Shown piece after piece: positions 1 to 11,589 of a stretch of 64,000 nt of DNA. Source of the DNA: Spirometra erinaceieuropaei (lineage: Eukaryota > Platyhelminthes > Cestoda > Diphyllobothriidea > Diphyllobothriidae); assembly GCA_902702965.1 (NCBI GenBank), contig CACRXP010000048.1, positions 774,994 to 838,993 of the forward strand. Direction: 5' to 3'. The translations under genes were made by a program, and so were the position numbers. The notes beneath the pieces were generated by a model that had not been told where the DNA came from, ran no database searches, and saw only the letters and a list, made by a program, of their open reading frames with translations. Within the stretch, counting starts at the first letter, position 1, and each line of letters begins with the position of its first letter.

Positions 1-930
1 ACACATGTTCCACCACACACTTGGGATTGAATGATATCCAGTTTTCAGGTAGGCGTTTTGACATTTATGCCGCTTCTCCGCCCTTGCGATCTGCACCTCA
101 TACAAAAAATGGAAGAGCAGCTGTCCGTATTTGTAAACGACTTAAGCCGAAAGCTATTACCGACGGGATAATCAGCACTGTCTGACCGAACAGTTCGTTA
201 ACTCCTCAAGCATTAAACAATGTTGTTGTCCTTTGATGTGGTCTACAAAAATTAAAGCAGTATCACTAATTGCTGCCCGGCGAATTATTAGAAATCATTA
301 TTAATCCCCATTTTTGGCGCAAATCGTCTCACGTCGTTCGGCCAGTCTGTGGAATTGGCATGCAGCACTTTCGAAAGTCTTTGTTGTTTGTGTGCGCAAT
401 GCGCTAGAAGGTATCTCATGAAGCTAGGCTATATTTGCAGGTCGAATTCAGCTGTTTCCATGGGATATGATCTACAGAGCAGCTTCTCAGACATTCCACG
501 CATGTTGCATGTAAATGACATCCTGTTTTTCAGGAAGACGTTTTGACATCAATTCCGCTTCTCTGTCCTTGCGATTTGCACTTTATCTAAAAATGGGACG
601 GCGGCTGTTCGACGCTGACCGACATGATCACCAGCACTGTCTGAACGAATTTTTAATTGACTCTGTTCGCAATGACAAATATCGCTGTCGTTTATCCTTT
701 TCTGTAAAATGTAAAGCAGCATGGCAAATTGCAGAAGGGCGAATTACTAGCAGTAACCGCCATTCCTCCTTTTTGCCGCAAATCGTCTCATCCTATTGTC
801 TCATTATCTTCAAACGAAAATGTATTTTTAAATTCTGGACACAACCGGTTCATTCACTCAGTAATCCAATATTTTGTTGCTATTTGCCGTGTGCATATTC
901 TGTCTGCTGAATAATTAAACAAGCAGCACA
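1..930 (+). repeat. Diverged tandem pair, ~450-480 bp unit (copy A)
   Basis: Positions 34-340 resemble 518-800. The stretch from 'gatatccag' at 34 pairs with 'gacatcctg' at 518, and 'gcgaattatta' near 285 pairs with 'gcgaattacta' near 738. Both units then run into a 'gcgcaaatcgtctca'-like segment (319 and 776). The offset drifts from about 484 to about 452 bp because of indels. This repeat lies at the left end of the 30-kb block, so it sits close to the hidden copy junction. The small open frames here (65 and 131 codons) look accidental; the longer one is broken in copy B. Confidence 0.7.
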
Positions 931-1204
931 CTTTATTTAGCCGGGACGTTTAGTTAAAATTTTAAGAAACAAATGTAATCAATGAGAAGGTTAAGCAATT
1001 TATTCATCGTCATGCCCACTTGTACAGTTTACATTTGAACCCAAACGTGCGTCGTATCTTAATTATATGACAACTCTCAAGAGTCAAATTTGCGATAGTA
1101 CTGATCAAAGTTATTAACGCTGTTATGTAAGTTCAGCTAAAACACTTAAACAAACATTTGCAGATTATTCTGCCATATCATCTGTTTATGTATAGGTCTG
1201 TTGG

Positions 1205-2030
1205 TGAATAACTGAAAGTGAACAATGAACGAACGATTTCATAAAATCGTGGCCTGAATTTTACAATGCGTTTCACTTCAGTAAGAATTAGTTATATTGG
1301 ATTGCAGATTGATTGTCATGGCGCATAATTCAATAGTATTTCGGACTTCTCAAAATGTCAACTTTTCAATATAAGTCATGCAAACTTCCCGCAAAAACAA
1401 ATCGCGGGAAAATGCAACGTAGGTTTTAAGCATCTTTCTCCAATTATCTTTAATGGTCTTATAAATGTAAACCTACTTTGCAGATATATGGCAGATTAAT
1501 ATTCTTTCATTTACTCGTTTGGTAGAAAATACAATTGTATCCGCATTTAATACCCTGCGATGAGTGATCCTCCGCAAATTCCTAGGAAATTTTATATAGT
1601 ATCTTCTCATTGACAAAATGTAATGGCTGCTTAGGCTCACACAATTTCGGTAATTAAGAAACTTTTGAAAACTTAATATGCAAATTTTGCGAGGTAAATT
1701 TCAAATTCAATGTTAATTAATGCCGGACGAGAAAAAATGTCATATTTCTGAGATATTGTCTATAAAATATATTTGGATTTTATAAGACGATCGAAAATCT
1801 GTGTAAAAAATGCGCGCTAATAAGTAGCCTTTTTACTGAGTGTGGTTTCTGCAAGAGGTTTAAACGAAGTATATTCAAAAGCCCACATCTTGGAGAGTCC
1901 AGAATACTTTAGGATTCTGCCGTTGGATAGTCAATTATTAAGCCCTACCTAATTAATCCTTTCAAATTAAAAAGACATTTCAGAAGTTCGGCAAACATTT
2001 CGTTGGTTCTGTTGAGCAAAGTACGTTTAC
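1205..2030. repeat. Inverted-repeat-bounded element, ~0.8 kb (copy A)
   Basis: The left arm (about 1222-1360) and the reverse complement of the right arm (about 1885-2020) align over about 130 bp at roughly 70 percent by eye. The shared order is a 'cataaaatcg' or 'cgaaatgtttgc' tip, a 'gaaatgcg'-like segment, 'attaattagg'-like, 'attgattgtc'/'attgactatc', then 'agtatttcggact'/'agtattctggact' and 'aaaatgt'/'aagatgt'. The same arm occurs at several other places in both orientations. There is no transposase-like frame inside. I do not recognise the family; it resembles a decayed MITE or foldback element. Confidence 0.6.
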
Positions 2031-2849
2031 GAAAATTGATTTACCTGTTCATGATAATTAATAGTAAACAAAGACACCTATAAGTTTACACTGGTATCGG
2101 ACTAATTATTTGTCCGTGGACAAATATAAAGCGTTTTCTTTTTAGATCGGCAGGTATACATGTTGTCTCTAGATCGTGGCTCTACTTTAGTACACACAGG
2201 GTACGCAAGCTGATAGGTCAGTTTTGCTGACATCAGTACTTCAGGTTAATTTGATGCAAAAGCTTAAATATAATGTTTGATAATCCAAGGCGTAGTGAGA
2301 GCATGTACTTCAACCATATATAAAAAGGTGCTTGCTAGTGTGTGCAATGTCACAGCTTCAGACTCGTAACGAAAATAAATTTCAGTTGTCCGAGTGCAAA
2401 CAGAATTGCTGCTAATAAATTACTTACTGAAGTTAACCACCGACGATGCTGACGTTACATGTTTCATGCGTGGAATCATGTCTACTCAAGTCAACCATAT
2501 CTCAATGTGATTTTAACATTTTCTTCAAGTACAGACTAATGCCATTTGAAGATTAAGTTTAGAGGTTAAGTAGTTGCTCAGACTCAACGAATGGTCTTGT
2601 CGGTAGAAAAAAAACGCAATGTTACGCTACAATTGGCGTTATGTTCTTGTCTGTGTTTCATCATTAACGATGTTGCATATGAGCACTTGAAACAGTCACT
2701 GCTGGACTTTCGCTCTGTGGATAAGCTGGCAGTTTTTAAGGATGAGTATGTATCACAGGGATTACCGTACCATGCGTTCAATGGCACAGTCGATGCCAAC
2801 TATGAGGTGCTCTAGCACATCCAATCCTTTCAAACTGGAGAAATCATTT

Positions 2850-5800
2850 ATGAATTAATGTACAGTGAGTGCCCGATCTCATGAAATGTTGGCTGAAATT
2901 CTGAAATGCGTTTTCGATTAGGTAGGATTACTTGGTCGCGGTTGTAAAACTGATTAGATTAAGGCATATTCTTATAACATTTCGGACTCGGCAAGATGTC
3001 GTCTTTTAAATTAAATTGTTTTTAATCTCCTGTGGAAAGCGTGCTCGGTTAAAAATGACTAGATAACTAGCATGCTTTTTCCCATTGATGTTTGATGGTC
3101 TTGCAAATTGAAATATATTTTATAGAAACCATAAACAAAATGTGCTTTCTTAAAACAGTCAATAGACAATCACGTCTTCTTTATATTTTGTTCCCGGTAT
3201 GAATTGAAAACAAGCATGTACAGCAAAATTTATTGGGGCCAATAAATTTCGTGACGGCTTTTCAACTGCAGCCCGACTCTGCATAAAATTGCTACCGAAT
3301 GAAACGCACAGCACTAGGAATTTTTACAGAATAACAGTGCATAAGAGCAAAGACAAGGTTCAAGTCAATGAAAAATCAGATAAGACGTCCACATAAGCGG
3401 CATATAGGAATGAGGAAGACGAAATGTTAACAACAAATCACAGTCAGGGGAAATTAGAGGCGTGAGATTACCAGGGCAATTGCAGATTGATCACGTGATA
3501 TAACTGCTTGCACAGGTCTGGTTTCTACCTCCGTATGTAAGCTGCTTCCAAATAACGCAAGGTTCGAGTTGTATGCGCTCGGACAAGAATTCGAAAAGAT
3601 GCTTTCGTGTTGACAACATGACCGTTATCTAACAGGTGTTTCGTTATAGAAGAACGGGGTTTTTTTTTCCTTTTTTCTTACAGATACGAAAAAATGATAC
3701 GCCCAAATTGCAGTTGCGCTTATACTAAGGATCTAATATTCACCTACCTTAAGCCTTCCATACAAGAAAATTAGACATTTACTTACGTTTTTTAGGAAAT
3801 TTCCGATAGGATTTCTTACATTTTAATATGAATATAGATCATGTCGCGCTATTCATGAGCAGCGTTTTTGAATGGACAGATATGCCTCTGTATGCATAGA
3901 CATTTTATTAATCTGGAAATGTTTAACGATTGAAAATACATTCTACTACGAATAAAGTCAGATAGTATTTCATAAATGCTCCTGTACCTGGGACCAAATG
4001 TGTTATCAGTGGTTGTAGACAAACTATTTCTCACAGAATCCGATGAAAGCACACTTTAGCTGATTTTGCGATCACGCTTGCTCGTTGATGAGGCCATTCC
4101 ATAGAAAAGTGAACTTCATCTCATTCACTACTCCAGGCATTTTTCATGAGTAGTCCGGTGCCCATATGCGTTGCTATAATTGGGCTAACTTGATCTAATT
4201 TTCCACGTTTGATTACTTCTCACTGGTAGTCAGTATATTATAATTAGTCTTGGCGGGATCCTTGTTTTATGTGAAGAAATAGGGGAGCAGTTTACGGTGG
4301 AAACCATCCCTCGGGTAAGCTGCCTTCGCAAACCCTAGGCGTGAATAAATAATGAAGAATTCCAAGAACGAGTCAAAATGCGTCAACGCAACTCGCCATG
4401 TAATGATTGAATGATTACTTACTTTGAGAGGTCGTATGTAATTGGATGGTTACGATACTGTATGGATAGACATATAGTAGCTTTCAAAATACCTTATATC
4501 TATCTTAAGATAAAAGCACAACCTACACCAAGGGATAAACCAATTATGCCATCATTTTTACTCAACACAGTTGTAAAGACCCCTATTCAAATGACAGCAT
4601 CCCATCCTGACTGGACGATGTTGGAATTACAATTCCACCAAGTAACCACTGATACTCAGAGACATATTTCAACATTTCATGCAAGAAGGCCTACTTTCCT
4701 CGAAACTGCGCATTGCAAAATGTAGTCAATTTTCAGCGTTCGTCATTGTCAATCCAGTAAAAGCTTACAGTTCCTGATCCAAACTGTCATCGTAAACGGA
4801 GAATTCTAAGAGGGTATATAAATGCCCCACTTAAACTGGCCATGCAATGCTCAAACAATTGTTGACTCCAAGGACCTAAATATTAGAAGTCGTATGCAAA
4901 GTATAGTTCGATGTTGGCACGATAAGGTAATTTGATATTACATTTCTTGTGATTCCATTTACATATCCTGTTTTTAATACAACTACTTTATTCACGACAC
5001 ATATGATACGTCTAAATGATGAAGCGCAATTTTTACTTAAATCCTTTATTATTTCTAAAGCCCTAAAGCTTTAGTAAAAGTGAGTAAATCTCGTTTGCAT
5101 ATGAGTACAAAGCAGGAACATTAGTTTGGAAATAGTTTAATGGTATTTACTACGATTTCATGAGGATAATATGGGACATGCAAATTGCAATTAGTTGCAA
5201 AAGTTTAGTCTGACAATAACAGATATAACGGAAATAAAAGCAACTTGCATTGTTTCAAATTTCGAAGACATTAACGTGCGAACTTTGAGTTAACACTTCA
5301 GAACTAAAGTTGATATGAACATTTGACCAGCAATTCATCAGTTGCTGCCGAATAATCGCACAATTGTTTTCTGAGTACAATCAGTAGAATCGACCTCCTG
5401 CCACCTTACCGACGCATTTGTAATTCACCCACTGGTATGCATAACTATTTTGAAGCATATAATATGTCATACGCTTTTAAGAAGATAATGCAGCAGCAGA
5501 ATTCGCTTTTTGACTGCCTCAGATATCAGACTTCGAGGTGAACACTAATTTGGAGCAAACATCGCATTGGAAGCAGAAAACCGTAGGTCAGCAAATGATG
5601 TCAAATACGGTTCAGAAAATTTCACGAAGAATGCCCAATATTTCATGAGTAGAATGACTTGGTGTTAACTACGATACTGTATGACTGGGCCTTTCACAGT
5701 ATTAAAAATACTGCACATTTATTGAAAAGAAAAACCCAACATTCCTTGGAGTAAGCACTTATTAAGCAACCATTGTACCAAACTCGGTCGAAATGAGTCC

Positions 5801-6050
5801 CATTCAAATGTCAGTACCCTAGCATGATTGAAACCTGGTGAATCTCCGCTGCATGCTAGTCAAACACACAGTGTTAACAACAATCCCTTGCTAAGCAAAC
5901 ACACATTTTAGCATATTAGTTAACATTCACGTATTATGTCGCTAAAAAATCAACATTGCCACCGCTTCTTAGTAATCCTCCTAATTGAAAACACATTTCG
6001 GAAATTCGGTCCACATTTCATGAGAACGGTCACTCACTTTATCTCAACAT
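2850..6050. repeat. Possible long (3.2-kb) member of the inverted-repeat family (copy A)
   Basis: The left arm at 2862-2990 starts with a 'cagtgagtg' tip, then 'ctcatgaaatgttggc'. It aligns for about 85 bp with the reverse complement of 5935-6045, which carries the same tip as 'cactcact' and 'catttcatgag'. The two may bound one element or belong to separate broken members. The interior has open frames up to 104 codons (4411-4725), none recognisable. The right arm also belongs to the diverged 2.2-kb repeat starting near 5750. Confidence 0.4.
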
Positions 6051-7080
6051 CGATGTTAACATTATATGCGACTCCACTTATCCAGTTGCTGACTTCTTCA
6101 TATTTCCCCACTAATGATGTTGTTAAAAAACTTGTTATGTTAAAAGCGGCAAAATCTTACATTTGATTAATTTTTATCGATAGCCTCTTTAAATGACGTA
6201 TAATACAGAAAGGCAAAATTCGTGGTTGGCCTTAATTAAGACAGATTTTCAGTGGGCCATGGGTCTAACATAATTGACAATGTTTTGCAAATAGTTAATA
6301 TTTACCTCTCAAATGACCGAGATTGGTCTTGATCGGAGTCCGATGGGTTTTTTCGGAAATGTGCACCTGTATGTCATGGCCACACACTCAAGTTATCAAT
6401 ATTGAAGTCCTGTTATCAGGCCTAGCTGCAGGCACATGCCGCGAAAATCGTGATCCGTGCCGTTCCTCATATTATAGTTCTTGTGCAAAATACCGGTCAG
6501 AGTAACTTATTGACCAGCAGCTGTGGTGGTACGTCTAGGTGGAGTTTTTGTCCTGTCAACTATCTGCGTCCTCTGCCACCGCCGGTCATCTTGCCTCTTT
6601 GGTAACATCGGTTCCAAGTTGGCGGAAGTCGAGGCTGCGGTAGATCCTGCACTAGCATTCTAAAACTGAAAACTGCCTCAAATGCTAGTTACTGTTCCTG
6701 TACTCATCCTGCTGTGGATCAAACGCTGAACATGGTCGTCAGTGGCGGTGGAATCGGTCACAATACTCAGCGCATTTGCAGTGGGATTAGCATAGAATAT
6801 ATGGAAGGCAAAATCTCCTGATGCATACTGTTTGCGCAGAATAAAAATGACGCATGTTGCGGTTTGAAGTTATTGTCGATAAAGACAACGTGAAGTTATT
6901 ACATAATTCTGATTTCTGACTCATGATCAATATTCCAACTTTGTTTGAACCATTCAGAGGGAAATTAAGAAGCACCTCTCAGCTAGAGTTATCATGCGAA
7001 TTTCGACATAAGTCAACGAGATTCGTATTAAGCTGTAAATCATTTATTAAGATTCGAATTAACGAGGTGTTATGGCTCCT
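5750..7080 (+). repeat. Diverged 2.2-kb-spaced repeat, first unit (copy A)
   Basis: This stretch aligns with 8090-9175 at roughly 65-75 percent by eye. Landmarks: 'cagtgttaacaa' near 5870 and 8238, 'atccagttgctg' near 6080 and 8449, 'tgtatgtcatgg' near 6369 and 8597, and 'aactttgttcgaacc'-like near 6936 and 9090. The offset drifts from about 2.35 to 2.17 kb because of indels. Small frames on both strands are shadows of this repeat. Confidence 0.7.
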
Positions 7081-7304
7081 GAGTACCCGCTAGCAATTTT
7101 TTGTTGACGCTGAGAGACAAAGTTGAGTAATAATATTTTAGTGCACTGTTCGTCAATTAAACGGTCACTGACCAGCATATTTTTAACTGAATCTTACACA
7201 GCATGTCTACGCAAACGCTCTGTTCCTGAACAGTTGGATAAAATTCATTGAGAGCACAAAGTTAAAACGTTGTTATTTTGTCCTTCATGCTATGTAACGC
7301 ACGA

Positions 7305-8440
7305 TCTACAGTAGATGAGCCAACTCATTAAATGTCGGCGTAAATTCCGAATGCATTTTCAATTCGAAAAGATGAATTAATTAGGGTTGTTAAACAAGTC
7401 AGTCTGCAACATTATTTTATAATACTTTAGTTACAGCTATGTGCCTCCTTCCGAATGACCTTCCATCTGTTTGCATGCAAATGTACACTATGCACATAAA
7501 GACATAAAATGACAACGCAGTTTGCATTAGTTTTTCTCATAGACTTTCGGTGCCCCTTACGGGTAAATTATATTCCATGGAAAACATATAGAAAAAAATA
7601 TCCATTATTTTTCCCATTCCGTAGTAAACCACGTCTGGCTCCAATGCTATACTCGATGCAAGAGTTTAATCTGTTTTTCAAATACTTTTCAGGTTCCAGA
7701 ATAATTTTGAACCCGCTCTATTCTTACACTTGGATTCAGATTTTCAACTACAAGCCGTATATTTTCACCGTACGGATGACCGCGCATTTCCATATGATAA
7801 TTAAGGTAGGATATAGTGTTAATACAATTTAACAGTGGATTTAAGCCATATTGTTAACTTTACAAACCACATTTGTAAATACATAGACATGTCGATTCAT
7901 CAAGGGCCATTTCAAGGTATTTAACATTTCACCAATTAGACAATTTTTAAGCAGATACTATGTTTTTGAGGAAAACTCAGATACGGTTCCTAAAATTTTA
8001 CAGTGAATATAGATCATGTCGGGCTCTTCAAAGCAGCATTATTGTATGGATTGATATGTGAATGTGTGAATGTACATTTGTCAATCTTAAATGTCTAACG
8101 ATTGAAAACATATTCTAATCCGATAGGTATCCTACTAAATATCAAATAAACTCGGTCAGAAAGAGCCTCCACTCAAATGTCAATAACCAAACGTGCCTGG
8201 ACCATGTTGTAATTATGCTGCATGCTTATTAAACATACAGTGTTAACAAAAAATCCTTGGTAATCAAAGACGTATTTCAGATTATTAGTTAACTCTGCAT
8301 GGATAATGCCGCAAGATAATCAATTTTGCAACCACCCTAGGTGCTCAATCCTACACGAAAACGCATTTAGAATTACAACTAAAGTTTCGCGAGATTACTT
8401 ACTCCCTGTGTTTCAACATCAAATTTAACGCAACATAAGA
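7305..8440. repeat. Inverted-repeat-bounded element, ~1.1 kb (copy A)
   Basis: The left arm at 7310-7440 ('ctacagtagatgagcc', 'aaatgtcggcg', 'gaatgcattttcaattcg', 'gatgaattaattagg') is of the same type as the other left arms. The right arm near 8340-8420 is an inverted, more diverged version ('aaaacgcatttag', 'aagtttcgcgag', 'actccctg'). The interior shares short internal motifs with other members. The right part also belongs to the 2.2-kb repeat. Confidence 0.5.
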
Positions 8441-9175
8441 CAACATACATCCAGTTGCTGTGTACTTTGTATTTCCCAATTAATGAGGTTAAACGCAGCA
8501 TGTTTCTGTTCTAATTGCAGTGTGTGTCCCTAAAATGACCGCCGAAGATGCAGTATACTAACATGTGTCCGGCAGGTGTTATTGGAAATGTGCCCCTGTA
8601 TGTCATGGACACACATTAAAGTTATCAACATTGAGGGTTTGTTCTCAGGCCTAACTGCAAGCGCATGCCGCGCCAATCGGGGTCCATGCCACTCCTCATA
8701 TTTTATTTCATGTGTAAAATTCCTGTCAGGGTATGTTACTGACCAGGGGATTTGGTGGTACATCTAGTTGTTGGTTTGGCCCTGTTAACTATCAGCGTCC
8801 TCCGCCACCTCCGGTCGTCTTACCTTTTTAATGATACCGGATACAGGTGAGGCAAACGGCGAGGGTGCGGCAGATGCTTAAACTAAAACCTGCTCACGTC
8901 CAGCTCTGAATCACGCGGTAGCAACGACAATCAAATTAGTCTCAATTTTCAGTACAGTTACGGTAAGTTTAGCATCAATGCTATGAAAGGTAACATCTCG
9001 TCATGCTGACATATTTCGCAAAATCAAGATGTCGTCTGTTGGGGATTAAGTCAATGTAGAATTCTGACTTAGACGCTTGATCAAAATTTCAACTTTGTTC
9101 GAACCATACAGAGGTAAATTAAAAAACATCCTTCAGGCATACTTACATTATGATATTTTACTGTTGAGGAACAGT
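8090..9175 (+). repeat. Diverged 2.2-kb-spaced repeat, second unit (copy A)
   Basis: This is the partner of 5750-7080. It includes the better preserved 'cgcatgccgcgccaatcgg' region near 8660, matching 'cacatgccgcgaaaatcg' near 6433. The central part, about 8767-9088, is missing from copy B. Confidence 0.7.
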
Positions 9176-9179
9176 TGTG

Positions 9180-11585
9180 AAGAGCTCTCAGATGTGCATG
9201 TCTTCGGACACAGTGCTACCCGTTTCTGTCGTTCAAAACTATGAACAACAGAAATCATCCTGTCACGAAATGGAAGAAAGCTTTGAAAATCATACCAATG
9301 AGACTCATTGTATGCTGGCTAATCACGAGCTGTTTTACATTCATTATACTCTATCTGGAAAACACTTGCGTAACCGGTCGCTTTGTTATCGTGTCTGATG
9401 TTTGCTCATAACAAACGAAAACTTTTCATCGAAAATCATCCCCCTTCCGGGTATATAAAACGAGTATTTTGGGCTGCCAAAATATAGAAAAACTTTATTC
9501 GCCTATGTGCAATAGATAGGTGGAAACGTTCATTTAACATGAACTATTTTAAAAAGTTAGGGATATACAAAAGGCAAAAACGCCATGCCGGGTGTTAAAA
9601 TAAGCATGCTTGAGCTCATTATCGAAAATCTACTAGTTACTAATGTACGTACAAGTGAACCGAATAACCAACGCATTAGTTTGTGCAAAGCTTAAATATT
9701 CCGAATAGCGTTTAGTAAATTTACAACAGCTCATTAAATATTTTCCTGAAACTTATCTTTAAACGTACAAATTACTAGCCGTCATTTACAAAATACTGAG
9801 GAAAAACATGCATGAACTAAAAATAAGAAGGTATTCCATTTGTGTGCGTGCACAGCGTAATAATCTCCCTCCAGGCCTTTATTTGCTTCTGCAAAGAACT
9901 GGATTTGAAGGCAGATTTTTAAAAGCTACCGCACAAGGTGCAGTTTGATTCGGATTTTAATTTAGGCTCCCTTGTACTTATGACAAATTTTTCCTTCCGA
10001 ATGTCAATTATGATTATATATCCCATAATTAAATTTTTTCGTGATTTTCAACCTAATGCTATGCTATCGCGAGTTTAGGTGATTTTTAGTTATTTTGATT
10101 GGTTTACAATTTTCTTGTCAATGATATTTGTCCTACCCTGATGTACAGGGGCATTAGTTTGTGCAGACTTCAATGCAACATGTCATGCAGAGTTTTGCTG
10201 CTCATGTTATGTTTTGTCAATGGGCACTACGCCTGTTCTTCACTCCCTCGTATGTTTTACCTATGTTAATGCCTGCTGGCTCTTATTGATGGCAATTAAA
10301 CTAATTTTTTGAATGAACATACACATATCCAAACGTCTGCTTTGCACGCGGTGTAATTGTATTGTTGCGATCAAATATGTGAAATGTCAGGCTAAATGGC
10401 ACACACGTTTTCTAACTAGGTATTTAATTATTTGTTTTTCGTAAAATTCTTCCTAAGTCGTCCATCTGAAACCAGACTCTTTCCAGAATCCTCATATTGT
10501 TGGGATTCTAACTCGATAGAGCTGCTATTTACTGATTGACATAAGTAGTGCGAAGTAACTCCCTGCCTGATCTACTAAATTTTATAGTTGTGTGTAAATG
10601 CGGCGACAAACAGTTTTTATAGGAAATAATGACTACGAAACTAGCAGACAGTATTAATACAGCTGTCGACTGCTATCTTCGACCCGAACGCATCAGTCTA
10701 ATGAGATTGAATTCATTTCCCAGCAGACGTTGAGAATTGCCCGCGCGATAACGATATTATTCAAGTTGGCACTGTTGCTGCACACCTCATCAACCAAATT
10801 TCTTCGTTTATTATGACAGGAGGTGAATGTAAATTCATCAGACCATCTTATAACGCCAGCCTTCCTGACAGTACACGTGTTTATAATTGTCAACCGCCCT
10901 GGCCTGTACTGTATAAACGTTCTAGGGCCTACTCCTGTGATGTCGTCTGGAATAGTGTCATATGCACTCGGAATCAGGTATAATTTTCTCTGAAATATAT
11001 GCCTTACATTGTTTCCGAATGGTTTATTATAAAATAGGTTACTCGTATTGTAAACCTCGAATTCATTTAGGGTGGTTCGAAAAGCTATGAAATTGGGCCG
11101 GCTAAAAGTCGAGTTTTTTTCGAAATATCAAACTGGAATACGTCAACGTATGGGCCAAACATCATAGGCGTTACCAAAATACATCACGCAGACTTTCTGA
11201 CAGCAGCGCAAAAATTTCTGAATCCAAACCGACCGAAACATTCTACACAAAGGAAGGAGCCGGTGATGACAGTGAGGTCTATTCCCCTCAAACGAGTGCA
11301 CTGCAAAATCTAGTCACTTCCCATCATTTAACATTGTCACTCTTGTTAAATCCCACATTATATCCTTCAACTGCGTTTAGATAATAAAGTATTTGCATAA
11401 GGCTCTTGAGACACGTTTTATCCTTTTTTGACTCAAAGTCCTCTTTATTTAGCTAGTAATGGATAGTAAAAAAAATGATTATAAACCAGTAACTTTACTT
11501 CCTATGTTACCAAGGGCCAATTTATAAATGACATCTGCTTCCAGGGTCAATCTTCCAGTAATTTCAGTGTGGCTCAAGTTCTTCT
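9180..11585. other. No recognisable gene or repeat (copy A; partner 38775-41220)
   Basis: AT-rich sequence. Open frames up to 73 codons exist but none resembles a known protein. It is collinear with copy B, which has an extra stretch of about 18 bp near 39905. A TATA-like 'gtatataaaa' near 9451 has no gene attached to it. Confidence 0.5.
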
Positions 11586-11589
11586 GCAA

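Noticed and set aside
349..546. 65-codon frame preserved in both copies (349-546 and 30306-30503)
   Set aside because: The local divergence is so low that preservation is uninformative. It overlaps a tandem repeat, has no domain, and the neighbouring longer frame is broken in copy B.
9445..9475. TATA-like promoters (for example 9451 and 4814)
   Set aside because: Such AT-rich motifs are expected by chance here and no gene lies downstream.
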